Positions 8,322 to 17,200 are shown, counted from the first letter of the stretch. The stretch: 64,000 bases of DNA from Pseudomonas sp. BCA17 (GCF_004519405.1 NZ_SGWI01000003.1:310001-374000); one strand, 5' to 3'. Translations and numbers: made by a program. The notes: generated from the sequence alone by a model not told the origin.

Positions 8322-9892
8322 AGCATGCGCTCCAGCCCTACACGCGTGGCGAACCAGGCATTGAGTCGCCGCCACCAACTGCCCGGCTCGCGGCTCAGGG
8401 TGTGCAACTGGCCATTGTCCTCGGTGACCCATACCACCTGGCCCTCCTGCAATTTCGCCTGGTAGCTCAGGGCCGGCGACATGCCTTCCAGTGCCAGGTT
8501 GCGCACATGTTCCGCCAGCTCAGGGCTGTCCACCAATACGCCGACTTCGGTGTTCCACAGCACCGAGCGTGGGTCGAAGTTGAACGAGCCGATAAACGAT
8601 TTTTCCCGGTCAAAAATCATCGCCTTGCTGTGCAGGCTGGAGTCTGAACCGTGGAACGCACCCCGGCGAAACAGGTGCGGGCCACTGCCGCTGCCTTTGC
8701 CGCCTGCGTCCGGCTGGCGGCGTAATTCGTAGAGTTTTACACCGTGTTCCAACAGCGCCTTGCGATAAGGCGCGTAGCCGCCATGGACCGCCGGTACATC
8801 GGTGGCCTCGAGAGAATTGGTGAGCAGGCTTACCGACACGCCGGCATCGGCGCGGCCAGTCAGGTAAACCAGTCCGGGCTGGCCCGGGACGAAATACGCC
8901 GAGATCATCATCAGCTCATAATTGACGCCTCTCAGTTCCGGCGCCAGTTGGGTGGTGAGCAGCAGATGCGGGTCCGGGTCGGCTTTGGCCAGCACCTTGC
9001 TCGGCGCGTCCCAGAGTGCCTGGTTCCAGGCCCAGATCAGCTCGCGACGCCAGATATCCATGCGCGGTTGGGTCTGGTAGGTGCGCAAGCGGTTATACAG
9101 CACGTGATTCTGCTGGCGTGATTCGGCCAGCGAGTCCTGCAGGCGTACGCGAGTCGCGGCCAGGTCGCCCTTGGACGGGCTGCTGGAAACAAAGTCGTCG
9201 ATGGGCTTGCTCAGGGCGCTGTTCCAGTACTGATCAAAGCTGTGCCCGAGCTGCTCGGCCACCGGCCCCACGCTGAGCATATCGATATCGGTGAAGTTCA
9301 GATTAGGTTCGGCGTCGAAGTACTCATCCCCCAGGTTGCGTCCGCCGACGATGGCCACGCTGTTATCCGCCAGCCACAGTTTGTTGTGCATGCGCCGGTG
9401 TTGCAGCGACAGGTTGAACAAGCGGCCCATGGCTCGCGTCACGCCAGTGCTGCGTCCAAGGTGCAGCGGGTTGAACAGGCGAATCTGGATCTGTGGGTGG
9501 GCGGCGAGGGTGGCGATGATCTGGTCGAGACCGTCACTGGTGGTGTCGTCCAACAAAATGCGGATGCGTACGCCACGATCTGCTGCCTTGAGCAGTTCAT
9601 CCACCAGCATGCGCGTGCTGATGCCGTCGTGGACGATGTAGTACTGCAGGTCGAGGCTGGTCTGGGCATTGCGGATCAGCTCGGCGCGCGCCATGAACGC
9701 TTCGCTGCTGTTGGGGAGCAGGCGAAAGCCGGAGCGGCCTTGATAGGGCGCGGCCTGGGCCTGGATCGAGCGGCCGAACGACGATTGTGTGGCGGGCAGC
9801 GCGTCGCTGGGAATGCGCGGGGCGTCCACCGTGGCGCAGCCACCCAGGGCCACGGCGCCCAGCAGGAAAAATGGTAAAAGCCGTCGAGTCAT
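8318..9892 (-). CDS. Phospholipase D-like lipoprotein (cardiolipin synthase ClsC-like family)
   Basis: A 524-aa member of the PLD superfamily with two HKD catalytic motifs, HNKLWLADNSVAIVGGRN near residue 170 and HSKAMIFDREKSFIGSFN near residue 415, which together form one active site for phosphodiester transfer. The N-terminus has a lipoprotein signal, MTRRLLPFFLLGAVALGGC, so the protein is probably membrane-anchored in the envelope. Family members such as YmdC/ClsC make cardiolipin, though substrate cannot be read here. ATG 9892 is chosen; the codon before it is TTG and the Shine-Dalgarno is weak. It is convergent with the MFS gene, 4-nt overlap. Confidence 0.85.
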   Translation of the reverse strand: MTRRLLPFFLLGAVALGGCATVDAPRIPSDALPATQSSFGRSIQAQAAPYQGRSGFRLLPNSSEAFMARAELIRNAQTSLDLQYYIVHDGISTRMLVDELLKAADRGVRIRILLDDTTSDGLDQIIATLAAHPQIQIRLFNPLHLGRSTGVTRAMGRLFNLSLQHRRMHNKLWLADNSVAIVGGRNLGDEYFDAEPNLNFTDIDMLSVGPVAEQLGHSFDQYWNSALSKPIDDFVSSSPSKGDLAATRVRLQDSLAESRQQNHVLYNRLRTYQTQPRMDIWRRELIWAWNQALWDAPSKVLAKADPDPHLLLTTQLAPELRGVNYELMMISAYFVPGQPGLVYLTGRADAGVSVSLLTNSLEATDVPAVHGGYAPYRKALLEHGVKLYELRRQPDAGGKGSGSGPHLFRRGAFHGSDSSLHSKAMIFDREKSFIGSFNFDPRSVLWNTEVGVLVDSPELAEHVRNLALEGMSPALSYQAKLQEGQVVWVTEDNGQLHTLSREPGSWWRRLNAWFATRVGLERML

Positions 9893-9954
9893 CAAAGGCG
9901 CTGCATCCGGATCAGGGCGGTTGTGGGCATATGACGGTTAATTCCGAGGAAAGG

Positions 9955-11379
9955 TCAGTCGTCAGCCTCGGCGAGTATCTTGATCACGGCTGCGCCGATC
10001 TTGCGCACCGCTTCTTCGATTTGCGGGGTTGGCTTGGCGGAGTAGTTCATGCGCAGGCAGTTCCGGTATTTGCCCGATGCAGAAAAGATGCTGCCTACGG
10101 CCACCTGTACGCCTTGTTCCATCAGGGCGCGGTTGAGCTTGAGGGTGTCGAAGCCTTCCGGCAGTTCTACCCACAGCATGAAGCTGCCTTGAGGTCGGCT
10201 GGCGCGGGTACCGGCGGGGAAGTAACGGCTGACCCAGTCGAGAATCATGTCGCGATTGCGCTGGTATTGGGTGCGCATCCGCCGTAAATGCGGTTCGAAG
10301 TGGCCATTCTTGAGAAATTCGGCAATGGCGATCTGCGGCTGTGTCGCCGTAGAGCCAGTGCTGATGTATTTCATGTGCAGTACCCGTTCCAGATACCGGC
10401 CCGGAGCCACCCAGCCAATACGCAGGCCCGGCGCCAGGGTTTTCGAAAAGGAACTGCAGAGCAATACACGACCATCCTCGTCAAAGGATTTGATGGTGCG
10501 CGGGCGTGGGTAGCTGTAGGCCAAGTCGCCATACACGTCATCTTCGATGATCGCCACATCAAAGCGTTGGGCCAGGGTCAGCAACGCTCGCTTGCGTGCC
10601 TCGGGCATGATGTAGCCCAGTGGGTTATTGCAGTTGGGGGTCAGTTGGATGACCTTGATCGGCCACTGTTCCAGCGCCAGCTCCAGAGCTTCCAGGCTGA
10701 TACCGGTGATGGGGTCGGTGGGGATTTCCAGGGCCTTCATGCCCAGGCCCTTGAGGGTTTGCATGGCGCCGTGGAAGCTCGGCGAGTCCACGGCGACGAT
10801 GTCGCCGGGCTCACAGATAGCGTGGATGCTGGCAGACAGTGCCTCATGGCAACCGGTAGTGACGACGATATCTTCGGCGGTGAGCTGGCAGCCGGAATCC
10901 AGCGACAGCCGAGCAATTTGTTCACGTAATTCCATACAGCCGAGGATGTTGTCGTAATACAGCCCAGGCAGGTCCTGACGACGACTTACACGGGCAAGGC
11001 TGCGCAGCAGAGGTTTGAGGGTGGGCGACAATACATCCGGCATGCCACGACCCAGCTGTATGACATCTTTGCGTGGCACCGCGCGAATCAGCTCCAGTAC
11101 CTGGTCCCATTGGGAAATCTCTACCGGCCGTTGGGCCGGGCGGCCTACTTCGGGGAGTGCCGGCAGCTCCCGGCCCACGGGCACGAAGTAACCGGACTTG
11201 GGTTTGGGCATTGCCAGGCCGTTATCTTCCAGCACGCGATAAGCCTGTTGTACGGTGCTCAGGCTGACCCCGTGTTCCACGCTCAGTGCCCGCACGGAAG
11301 GCAGGCGATCACCGGGGCGATAGAAGCCTTGTTCAATGCGCGTGCCCAGCAGTTCGGCAAGGTTGACGTAAAGGGTCAT
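9955..11379 (-). CDS. MocR/PdxR-type regulator: GntR winged helix fused to aminotransferase fold
   Basis: A 474-aa transcription factor: an N-terminal GntR helix-turn-helix (residues about 1-75, GDRLPSVRALSVEHGVSLSTVQQAYR) joined to a class-I PLP aminotransferase-like domain. The PLP lysine is in CSSFSKTLAPGLRIGW. Such proteins sense PLP or an amino-acid derivative rather than catalyse a pathway step. ATG 11379 is preferred over the upstream frame start because CAGGAGTG sits at the correct distance and the HTH starts here. It is divergent from a DUF1127 gene across 165 bp containing three similar motifs. Its homologue in P. aeruginosa also neighbours a small DUF1127 gene, from memory. Confidence 0.87.
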   Translation of the reverse strand: MTLYVNLAELLGTRIEQGFYRPGDRLPSVRALSVEHGVSLSTVQQAYRVLEDNGLAMPKPKSGYFVPVGRELPALPEVGRPAQRPVEISQWDQVLELIRAVPRKDVIQLGRGMPDVLSPTLKPLLRSLARVSRRQDLPGLYYDNILGCMELREQIARLSLDSGCQLTAEDIVVTTGCHEALSASIHAICEPGDIVAVDSPSFHGAMQTLKGLGMKALEIPTDPITGISLEALELALEQWPIKVIQLTPNCNNPLGYIMPEARKRALLTLAQRFDVAIIEDDVYGDLAYSYPRPRTIKSFDEDGRVLLCSSFSKTLAPGLRIGWVAPGRYLERVLHMKYISTGSTATQPQIAIAEFLKNGHFEPHLRRMRTQYQRNRDMILDWVSRYFPAGTRASRPQGSFMLWVELPEGFDTLKLNRALMEQGVQVAVGSIFSASGKYRNCLRMNYSAKPTPQIEEAVRKIGAAVIKILAEADD

Positions 11380-11397
11380 GCGGCCACTCCTGAGAGA

Positions 11398-11490
11398 CCA
11401 GTACAGATGCACGGAAAATACAGGATTCAAGCGCCTTAAGACAGGTTCTGTATGGTTTTAATAAAGTTTTGTTGGATCTGTAATGGTTGT
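11398..11490. promoter_or_regulatory. Three-copy operator-like motif between mocR-type gene and DUF1127 gene
   Basis: ATCTGTACTGGT (reverse strand, 11398-11409), TTCTGTATGGTT (11446-11457) and ATCTGTAATGGTTGT (11476-11490) share the core TCTGTA-(n)TGGT. Two are direct repeats 30 bp apart and the third is inverted. MocR regulators commonly bind direct repeats plus an inverted site, so this is a good candidate for the operator of the adjacent regulator. Confidence 0.55.
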
Positions 11491-11544
11491 GCCTGCTCGT
11501 TGATCCTAGTCACTCATGGCAACAGGCAAACGAGGGGCGGCAAA

Positions 11545-11763
11545 ATGAGCGGCATGAGCGATGTGCGGTTGGCATTACACGGTCAGGAATTAGAGGCGGG
11601 GCAGGAGCGGGCAGTGTCGACGTTCTGCCGCTGGAGCCTGTTCCGGCGCCGTCTTCACACCCGCAAGGCGCTGCTGGACCTCACCCCGGAGCAATTGCGC
11701 GATGTAGGGCTGACGGCAGAACAAGCGCGCCAGGAAGGTTTGAAACCCTTCTGGCGCGGCTGA
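11545..11763 (+). CDS. DUF1127 small protein
   Basis: A 72-aa basic protein starting MSGMSDVRLALHGQELEAG. The C-terminal DUF1127 signature is clear: TRKALLDLTPEQLRDVGLTAEQARQEGLKPFWRG, anchored by W-rr..T...L..L...QL.D.GL. Members are small, arginine-rich proteins of mostly unknown function; some in Alphaproteobacteria influence RNA or phosphate metabolism. GAGGGG lies 8 nt before ATG 11545. It is divergent from the MocR regulator, which probably controls it, and ends 6 nt before the convergent oxidoreductase stop. Confidence 0.8.
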   Translation: MSGMSDVRLALHGQELEAGQERAVSTFCRWSLFRRRLHTRKALLDLTPEQLRDVGLTAEQARQEGLKPFWRG

Positions 11764-11769
11764 ATCAGA

Positions 11770-13056
11770 TCAGCTCTTTAAGCGATGCCAGAGCATGCCC
11801 AGCGCTAACAGCGGCGAGCGCAAATGCTTGCCGCCGGGGAAGGTGATGTGCGGTACCCGGGCGAACAGGTCGAAGCGTCCCTGCTGCTGGCCGCTGATGG
11901 CTTCGGCCAGCAGTTTGCCGGCCAGGTGCGTGGCATTGAGGCCATGACCTGCATAGGCTTGGGCGTAATACACATTGGGGTGGTCCGCCAACCGGCCGAT
12001 CTGCGGCAGGCGGTTCGCGCCGATGCCGATCATGCCACCCCACTGGTAGTCGATCTTAGCGGTGGCCAGTTGTGGGAACACCTTGAGCATTTTTGGCCGC
12101 ATATAGGCAGCGATGTCCTGGGGATCCCGGCCCGAGTAATGGCAGGCGCCGCCGAATAACAGACGGCGATCGGCGGACAGGCGGAAGTAGTCCACCGTCA
12201 CCCGCTGGTCACACACGGCCATGTTCTGCGGCAGCAGGTTGGCGGCCTGGGCTTCGCTCAACGGCTCGGTAGCGATGATGTAGCTACCGGCGGGCAGCAC
12301 TTTGCCGCTCAACTGCGGGTTCAGGCCATTGAGATAAGCATTGCAGGCCAGCACCAGCGTCTTGGCGCGTACGTTGCCTTGAGCGGTGTGTACGTTGACC
12401 TCGGAGCCATAGTCGATGCGTATGACTTCGGATTGTTCAAACAGCCTCACCCCCAATCGCTGCGCAACGGCGGCCTCGCCGAGGGCCAGGTTCAACGGGT
12501 GCAGGTGGCCGGAGCCCATGTCGATCATGCCACCCACATAGCGTTCCGAGCCGATTACGCTGCTCATTTCGTTGGCTTGCAGCAGGCGTACTTCATGACG
12601 GTAGCCGAGGCTGCGCAGCTCTTCGGCGTCTTCAGCCAGACCCTGCAGATGGTGGGGTTTGTTCGCCAGGTCGCAATAACCCCACGTCAGGTCGCACGGG
12701 ATCTGATAGCGCTCGATGCGTTCGCGCACGATTTCCACCGCCTCCAGGCCCATCATTTTCATCTGGCGCACGCCGTCGGCGCCGATAACGTTGGCGAACT
12801 GGTCCAGGCCGTGACCGACGCCACGAATCAACTGGCCGCCGTTACGCCCGCTGGCGCCCCAGCCGACCTTGCGTGCTTCCAGCAGCACCACGCTGAAGCC
12901 TCGCTCGGCCAGCTCCAGCGCGGTATTCAGCCCGGAATAACCGCCGCCAATCACGCACACATCCGCGCGTATTTCACCGGCCAGCGCAGGGTAGTCGGGC
13001 TGCGACACGCTGCTGGCTGCGTAGTAAGAGGAGGTGTGCCGGGCGCTGGCAGTCAT
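11770..13056 (-). CDS. FAD-dependent amine/amino-acid oxidoreductase (PuuB/PauB-like)
   Basis: A 428-aa DAO-superfamily flavoenzyme. The Rossmann FAD motif ADVCVIGGGYSGLNTALELAERG lies near residues 33-55, followed by RKVGWGASGRNGGQLI typical of the PuuB (gamma-glutamylputrescine oxidase) group. It probably oxidises a polyamine or its gamma-glutamyl derivative to an aldehyde that KauB would then oxidise. ATG 13056 is supported by AGGGA upstream; another ATG lies 9 nt earlier. The P. aeruginosa chromosome has a similar gene in this region (pauB4, from memory). Exact substrate is inferred. Confidence 0.82.
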   Translation of the reverse strand: MTASARHTSSYYAASSVSQPDYPALAGEIRADVCVIGGGYSGLNTALELAERGFSVVLLEARKVGWGASGRNGGQLIRGVGHGLDQFANVIGADGVRQMKMMGLEAVEIVRERIERYQIPCDLTWGYCDLANKPHHLQGLAEDAEELRSLGYRHEVRLLQANEMSSVIGSERYVGGMIDMGSGHLHPLNLALGEAAVAQRLGVRLFEQSEVIRIDYGSEVNVHTAQGNVRAKTLVLACNAYLNGLNPQLSGKVLPAGSYIIATEPLSEAQAANLLPQNMAVCDQRVTVDYFRLSADRRLLFGGACHYSGRDPQDIAAYMRPKMLKVFPQLATAKIDYQWGGMIGIGANRLPQIGRLADHPNVYYAQAYAGHGLNATHLAGKLLAEAISGQQQGRFDLFARVPHITFPGGKHLRSPLLALGMLWHRLKS

Positions 13057-13171
13057 GGGGAGCATCCCTGTTTGGAAAATTTGACGCAGGATACAGCGGT
13101 CGGATGAAGCTGTCTGCGCAGGGCGTTTTGCGTCAGAATCCCTGCCTATTCGCCGTTCGGTATGTGTCTTG

Positions 13172-13525
13172 ATGAGTTGCAACAGTCATAAAATCAGCGC
13201 GCTGCGCCGACAGATTCCTTCGTTCGAATGCGTTCCTGGTTGCCACGACTGCTGTGGGCCAGTGACGACATCACCCGAAGAAATGTCGCGCCTGCCACGC
13301 AAGACCGCCGCCGAACAGGCGGCGGCCATGGATGAGCTGAACTGCGTGCACCTTGGCCCCAACGGCTGCACGGTGTATGACGAGCGCCCGTTGATCTGCC
13401 GGTTGTTCGGCACCACCAAGACCTTGCCATGCCCGAATGGGCGGCGCCCGGAAGAGCTGATTCACCCGCGGGTGGAGAAGCAGATCCACGCCTACATGGC
13501 GAGCACCCGACAGGTGCTGGTCTAG
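13172..13525 (+). CDS. YkgJ family cysteine-cluster protein
   Basis: A 117-aa protein with the family's Cys clusters: CVPGCHDCCGP near the N-terminus, then NCVHLGPNGCTVYDERPLICRLFG and a late Cys in TLPCPNG. The family is predicted to chelate iron or zinc and has no established reaction. The ATG at 13172 lacks a good Shine-Dalgarno and lies about 115 bp from the divergent oxidoreductase start, so a leaderless or weakly translated mRNA is possible. Confidence 0.8.
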   Translation: MSCNSHKISALRRQIPSFECVPGCHDCCGPVTTSPEEMSRLPRKTAAEQAAAMDELNCVHLGPNGCTVYDERPLICRLFGTTKTLPCPNGRRPEELIHPRVEKQIHAYMASTRQVLV

Positions 13526-13548
13526 TAAGCGTATGCGGTCAAACGCGT

Positions 13549-13753
13549 GGGAAGCTTGCCTAATGCCAGTCAGTTAAGGGTGAACGCTGTATTTGTGGCG
13601 AGGGAGCTTGCTCCCGTTGGGCCGCGAAGCGGCCCCGCTCTTTGTTTACAAAGCATGGGACTGCTGCGCAGTCCAACGGGAGCAAGCTCCCTCGCCACAG
13701 GTTACTTTTTAGCCTTTCTCCTTTTTAACTGACTGGCATTAGGGAAGCTTGCC
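13549..13753. mobile_element. IS4-type MITE with target-site duplication
   Basis: TAATGCCAGTCAGTTAA (13561-13577) is exactly inverted at 13725-13741, bounding a 181-bp non-coding element. Immediately outside, GGGAAGCTTGCC occurs directly on both sides (13549-13560 and 13742-13753), a perfect 12-bp duplication. From memory the E. coli IS4 end begins TAATGCCGATCAGTTAAG and IS4-family insertion duplicates 10-13 bp, so this looks like a non-autonomous IS4-family derivative. It encodes no transposase. Confidence 0.82.
13594..13699. repeat. REPIN inside the MITE
   Basis: TGTGGCGAGGGAGCTTGCTC begins at 13594 and is mirrored by GGGAGCAAGCTCCCTCGCCA ending at 13699, with the outer CCGTTGG/CCAACGG also paired. 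The centre holds GCCGCGAAGCGGC and GACTGCTGCGCAGTC minor hairpins. This is the standard P. fluorescens REP doublet. Confidence 0.88.
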
Positions 13754-13778
13754 CCCCTATTTGATCCGGATGCGCCAG

Positions 13779-14267
13779 TCAGTCCGGGATTGGCAGGTTC
13801 AGGCTCTCTTTCACCTCTTCCATCACGATATAGCTCTTGGATTCGCGCACGTGGGGGAGTTTGAGCAGGATATCGCCGAGCAATTTACGGTACGACGCCA
13901 TCTCCGAAATCCGCGCTTTCACCAAGTAGTCAAAGTCCCCCGACACCAGGTGGCATTCCAGTACATGGGGCAGTTTCAGTACGGCGCGGCGGAATTCTTC
14001 AAAGGTGTCGCCGGACTTGTAATCGAGGCTGATCTCGACAAATACCAGCAAACTACCCTTCAAGTGCTGCGGGTTTAGCCGTGCGTTATACCCCATGATG
14101 ATCCCTTCGCGCTCCAGCCGACGCACGCGCTCGGTGCATGGCGTGGTCGACAGCCCCACCTTCTCTCCAAGCTCCGTGAACGAAATGCGCCCGTCGGTTT
14201 GCAGGATGCGCAGGATATTGCGATCGATCTTGTCCAGCTCCCGCTTGGTTTGAGTGTTGGTACGCAT
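13779..14267 (-). CDS. lrp: Lrp/AsnC family regulator of alanine catabolism
   Basis: A 162-aa Lrp-type DNA-binding protein starting MRTNTQTKRELDKIDRNIL. The N-terminal HTH (ISFTELGEKVGLSTTPCTERVRRLEREGII) precedes the RAM ligand-binding domain (LVFVEISLDYKSGDTFEEF and later). In pseudomonads this protein, encoded divergently from dadA, activates the dad genes in response to L-alanine. The start at 14267 gives the usual family length; the longer open frame runs into the dadA promoter. The 3' end sits 25 bp from the MITE. Confidence 0.93.
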   Translation of the reverse strand: MRTNTQTKRELDKIDRNILRILQTDGRISFTELGEKVGLSTTPCTERVRRLEREGIIMGYNARLNPQHLKGSLLVFVEISLDYKSGDTFEEFRRAVLKLPHVLECHLVSGDFDYLVKARISEMASYRKLLGDILLKLPHVRESKSYIVMEEVKESLNLPIPD

Positions 14268-14422
14268 AGGGGATACGCCTCTGTGAAAAGGGTTACTGCC
14301 GAGAATTGTCGCCAAATATAGGCAGTTATATAGTGAAATGCACTGGTGATTGCTTTTTATACTGCGCGCATCATTGCTCGAACAACACACGTCAGCGGTC
14401 AAGCCGCGATGAGGATATAAAA
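14268..14422. promoter_or_regulatory. lrp-dadA divergent control region
   Basis: The 155-bp spacer is AT-rich against the surrounding genes. TATACT (14358-14363) is a plausible -10 for dadA; no good -35 box is present at the right distance, which fits an activator-dependent promoter. Lrp binding here is expected from the family arrangement but no exact site is claimed. Confidence 0.45.
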
Positions 14423-15724
14423 ATGCGCGTTCTGGTCTTGGGTAGCGGCGTCATTGGGGTGACCAGTGCCTACTATTTGGCTCGGGCCGGCTTTGAGGTG
14501 GTTGTGGTCGACCGTCAGCCTGCCGCTGCCATGGAAACCAGTTTCGCCAACGCAGGCCAGGTCTCCCCTGGTTATGCCTCGCCCTGGGCCGCGCCGGGCG
14601 TACCGCTCAAGGCTATCAAGTGGTTGTTGCAACGCCATGCACCGCTGGCGATCAAAGCCACCGCCGATATTGACCAATACCTGTGGATGGCGCAGATGCT
14701 GCGCAACTGCACCGCCAGCCGTTACGCGGTGAACAAGGAGCGCATGGTGCGCCTGTCCGAGTACAGCCGCGACTGCCTTGATGAGCTGCGCGCCGAGACC
14801 GGCATTGCCTACGAAGGCCGAAGCCTTGGTACGACCCAACTGTTCCGCACCCAGGCCCAGCTCGATGGCGCCGCCAAGGACATCGCCGTGCTGAAAGAGT
14901 CCGGTGTGCCGTTCGAGCTGCTTGATCGTGCTGGAATCGCTCGCGTTGAGCCAGCCTTGGCCAGCGTTACGGATATCTTGGCCGGTGCCCTGCGCCTGCC
15001 GAACGACCAGACCGGCGATTGCCAGATGTTCACCACGCGCCTGGCCGAAATGTGCAGGCAGCTGGGCGTGGAGTTTCGTTTCGAACAAGATATCCAGCGC
15101 CTGGACCATGCGGGCGACCGCATCAACGGCGTTTGGATCGACGGCAAGCTGGAAACCGCCGACCGCTACGTGTTGGCCCTGGGCAGTTATTCGCCGAAGT
15201 TACTCAAGCCGCTGGGGATCAAGGCGCCGGTGTACCCGCTCAAGGGCTACTCGCTGACCGTGCCGATCACCAACCCGGCGATGGCGCCGACGTCGACTAT
15301 TCTCGACGAGACCTACAAGGTCGCCATTACCCGCTTCGACAACCGCATCCGTGTAGGCGGCATGGCTGAAATAGCCGGTTTTGACCTGTCGCTTAACCCG
15401 CGTCGGCGTGAAACCCTGGAGATGATCGTCAACGACCTTTATCCTCAGGGCGGTGATCTGGCCGAAGCCACGTTCTGGACGGGCCTGCGCCCGACTACCC
15501 CTGACGGCACACCGATTGTCGGTGCCACCCCGCTCAAGAACCTGTTCCTGAATACAGGCCACGGCACTCTCGGCTGGACCATGGCCTGTGGCTCTGGTCG
15601 TTTGTTGGCCGACCTGATGGCGAAGAAAACCCCGCAGATCAGCGCCGAAGGCCTCGATATTTCCCGTTATGGCAACCACCAGGAGTCTGCAAGACATGTC
15701 AGTCCAGCGCCAGCTCACCAATGA
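14423..15724 (+). CDS. dadA: D-amino acid dehydrogenase small subunit
   Basis: FAD enzyme that oxidatively deaminates D-alanine (and other D-amino acids) to the 2-oxo acid, passing electrons to the respiratory chain at the inner membrane. The 433-aa protein starts [23 protein letters not shown] with the dinucleotide-binding GxGxxG; the C-terminal [14 protein letters not shown] motif is typical. ATG 14423 follows GATGAGGAT. The gene overlaps ridA by 29 nt, so the two are translationally coupled. With DadX downstream it forms the L-alanine catabolic pathway: DadX makes D-alanine, DadA oxidises it to pyruvate. Confidence 0.95.
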   Translation: MRVLVLGSGVIGVTSAYYLARAGFEVVVVDRQPAAAMETSFANAGQVSPGYASPWAAPGVPLKAIKWLLQRHAPLAIKATADIDQYLWMAQMLRNCTASRYAVNKERMVRLSEYSRDCLDELRAETGIAYEGRSLGTTQLFRTQAQLDGAAKDIAVLKESGVPFELLDRAGIARVEPALASVTDILAGALRLPNDQTGDCQMFTTRLAEMCRQLGVEFRFEQDIQRLDHAGDRINGVWIDGKLETADRYVLALGSYSPKLLKPLGIKAPVYPLKGYSLTVPITNPAMAPTSTILDETYKVAITRFDNRIRVGGMAEIAGFDLSLNPRRRETLEMIVNDLYPQGGDLAEATFWTGLRPTTPDGTPIVGATPLKNLFLNTGHGTLGWTMACGSGRLLADLMAKKTPQISAEGLDISRYGNHQESARHVSPAPAHQ

Positions 15725-16049
15725 GCGTATGAGCCAGGTCGTCGTTCACAACGGTACCGTGTATCTGGCAGGCCAGGTCGGCGACGACATGAGCGCCGGG
15801 ATTGAACAACAGACCCGTGAAACCTTGACCAATATCGAGCGTTTGCTGGACCTGGCCGGTACCGACAAAACCAGACTGCTGTCGGTGACGATTTACCTGA
15901 AAGATATCGACGCCGATTTCGCCGGTATGAACGCGGTATGGGACAAGTGGCTGCCCAAGGGTGTCGCTCCGGCCCGTGCCACGGTTGAAGCCAAACTGTG
16001 CGAACCGGAAATTCTGGTAGAGCTGTCCGTCGTGGCCGCGTTGCCTTAA
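15696..16049 (+). CDS. RidA family imine/enamine deaminase
   Basis: A 117-aa RidA/YjgF/UK114 protein. RidA proteins hydrolyse reactive 2-imino acids to 2-oxo acids, preventing damage to PLP enzymes. The start [28 protein letters not shown] and the ending [21 protein letters not shown] include the family arginine (PARATVE). It begins inside the last 29 nt of dadA, with AGGAG 10 nt before the ATG. DadA generates 2-iminopropionate and DadX uses PLP, so the position between them makes functional sense. It may be a specialised RidA subfamily rather than archetypal RidA. Confidence 0.92.
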   Translation: MSVQRQLTNERMSQVVVHNGTVYLAGQVGDDMSAGIEQQTRETLTNIERLLDLAGTDKTRLLSVTIYLKDIDADFAGMNAVWDKWLPKGVAPARATVEAKLCEPEILVELSVVAALP

Positions 16050-16062
16050 CCCAGATTCCTCC

Positions 16063-16096
16063 CCGGTACCGATGTTATTGGTCGGTGCCGGTTTTT
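16063..16096 (+). terminator. Hairpin with U tract between ridA and dadX
   Basis: CCGGTACCGA (16063-16072) pairs with TCGGTGCCGG (16082-16091), followed by TTTTTC. It looks like a rho-independent terminator inside the dad cluster, so dadX may be only partly co-transcribed or have its own promoter. Confidence 0.75.
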
Positions 16097-16126
16097 CTTC
16101 ACTTTGCCGCCTAGAAGCCTGCCGCC

Positions 16127-17200
16127 ATGCGTCCTGCCCGTGCCCTGATCGACCTCCAAGCCCTGCGCCACAATTACCAACTGGCCCGCGAAGTCACGGG
16201 GGCCAAGGCTCTCGCGGTGATTAAGGCCGATGCCTACGGCCATGGCGCCGTGCGTGTGGCCCAGGCGCTGGAAGCGGAGGCGGACGGGTTTGCCGTGGCG
16301 TGCATCGAAGAGGCACTGGAACTGCGCGCCGCCGGTATTCGGGCGCCGATGTTATTGCTGGAAGGCTTTTTCGAAGCCGATGAACTGCCGCTGATCATCG
16401 AGCATGATTTCTGGTGCGTGGTGCATTCGCTATGGCAACTGGACGCGATCGAGCAGACCCGCTTGAGCAAACCGCTGACGGTCTGGCTCAAGCTGGATTC
16501 GGGCATGCACCGCGTGGGCCTGCACCCCAAGGACTACCACGAGGCCTACCAGCGGCTGCTGGCCAGCGGCAACGTGGCCAAGATCGTGCTGATGAGCCAT
16601 TTCGCCCGCGCCGATGAGCTTGATTGCGTCAGCAGCAATGAGCAGGTTGCGGTGTTTGACGCCGCGCGCCAGGGCTTGTCGGCCGAGGTGAGCCTGCGTA
16701 ATTCGCCGTCGGTGATGGGCTGGCCGGGGGTATCCAGCGACTGGGTACGCCCGGGCATCATGTTGTATGGGGCCACGCCGTTTGGCGAAGACCAGGCCGT
16801 TGCCGCACGTTTACAGCCGGTGATGACCCTGGAGTCCAAAGTCATCTGTGTGCGCGAATTGCCGGCCGGCGAGCCGGTGGGCTATGGCGCAAAATTCATC
16901 ACGCCCAAGCCGATGCGCATCGGAGTGGTTGCCATGGGTTATGCCGACGGTTACCCACGTCACGCGCCCACCGGCACGCCGGTGCTGGTGGCCGGACAGC
17001 GCAGCCAATTGCTGGGCCGTGTTTCCATGGACATGCTGTGCGTCGACCTGACAGACGTCCCACAGGCCGGCCTCGGTTCGACGGTGGAGTTGTGGGGTAA
17101 AAACATACTGGCCAGCGACGTCGCAACCGCCGCCCAGACCATTCCCTACCAGATCTTCTGCAACCTGCGCCGCGTGCCAAGGCTCTATTGCGGCGCTTGA
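16127..17200 (+). CDS. dadX: Catabolic alanine racemase
   Basis: PLP-dependent interconversion of L- and D-alanine, 357 aa. The PLP lysine is Lys33 in [10 protein letters not shown] and the second catalytic base is the tyrosine of VGYGAKF (about residue 253). [12 protein letters not shown] is another conserved block. In pseudomonads the catabolic paralogue sits with dadA and is induced by L-alanine; the biosynthetic Alr is encoded elsewhere. No canonical Shine-Dalgarno is obvious directly before ATG 16127, though the start [16 protein letters not shown] is the family start. Confidence 0.95.
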   Translation: MRPARALIDLQALRHNYQLAREVTGAKALAVIKADAYGHGAVRVAQALEAEADGFAVACIEEALELRAAGIRAPMLLLEGFFEADELPLIIEHDFWCVVHSLWQLDAIEQTRLSKPLTVWLKLDSGMHRVGLHPKDYHEAYQRLLASGNVAKIVLMSHFARADELDCVSSNEQVAVFDAARQGLSAEVSLRNSPSVMGWPGVSSDWVRPGIMLYGATPFGEDQAVAARLQPVMTLESKVICVRELPAGEPVGYGAKFITPKPMRIGVVAMGYADGYPRHAPTGTPVLVAGQRSQLLGRVSMDMLCVDLTDVPQAGLGSTVELWGKNILASDVATAAQTIPYQIFCNLRRVPRLYCGA

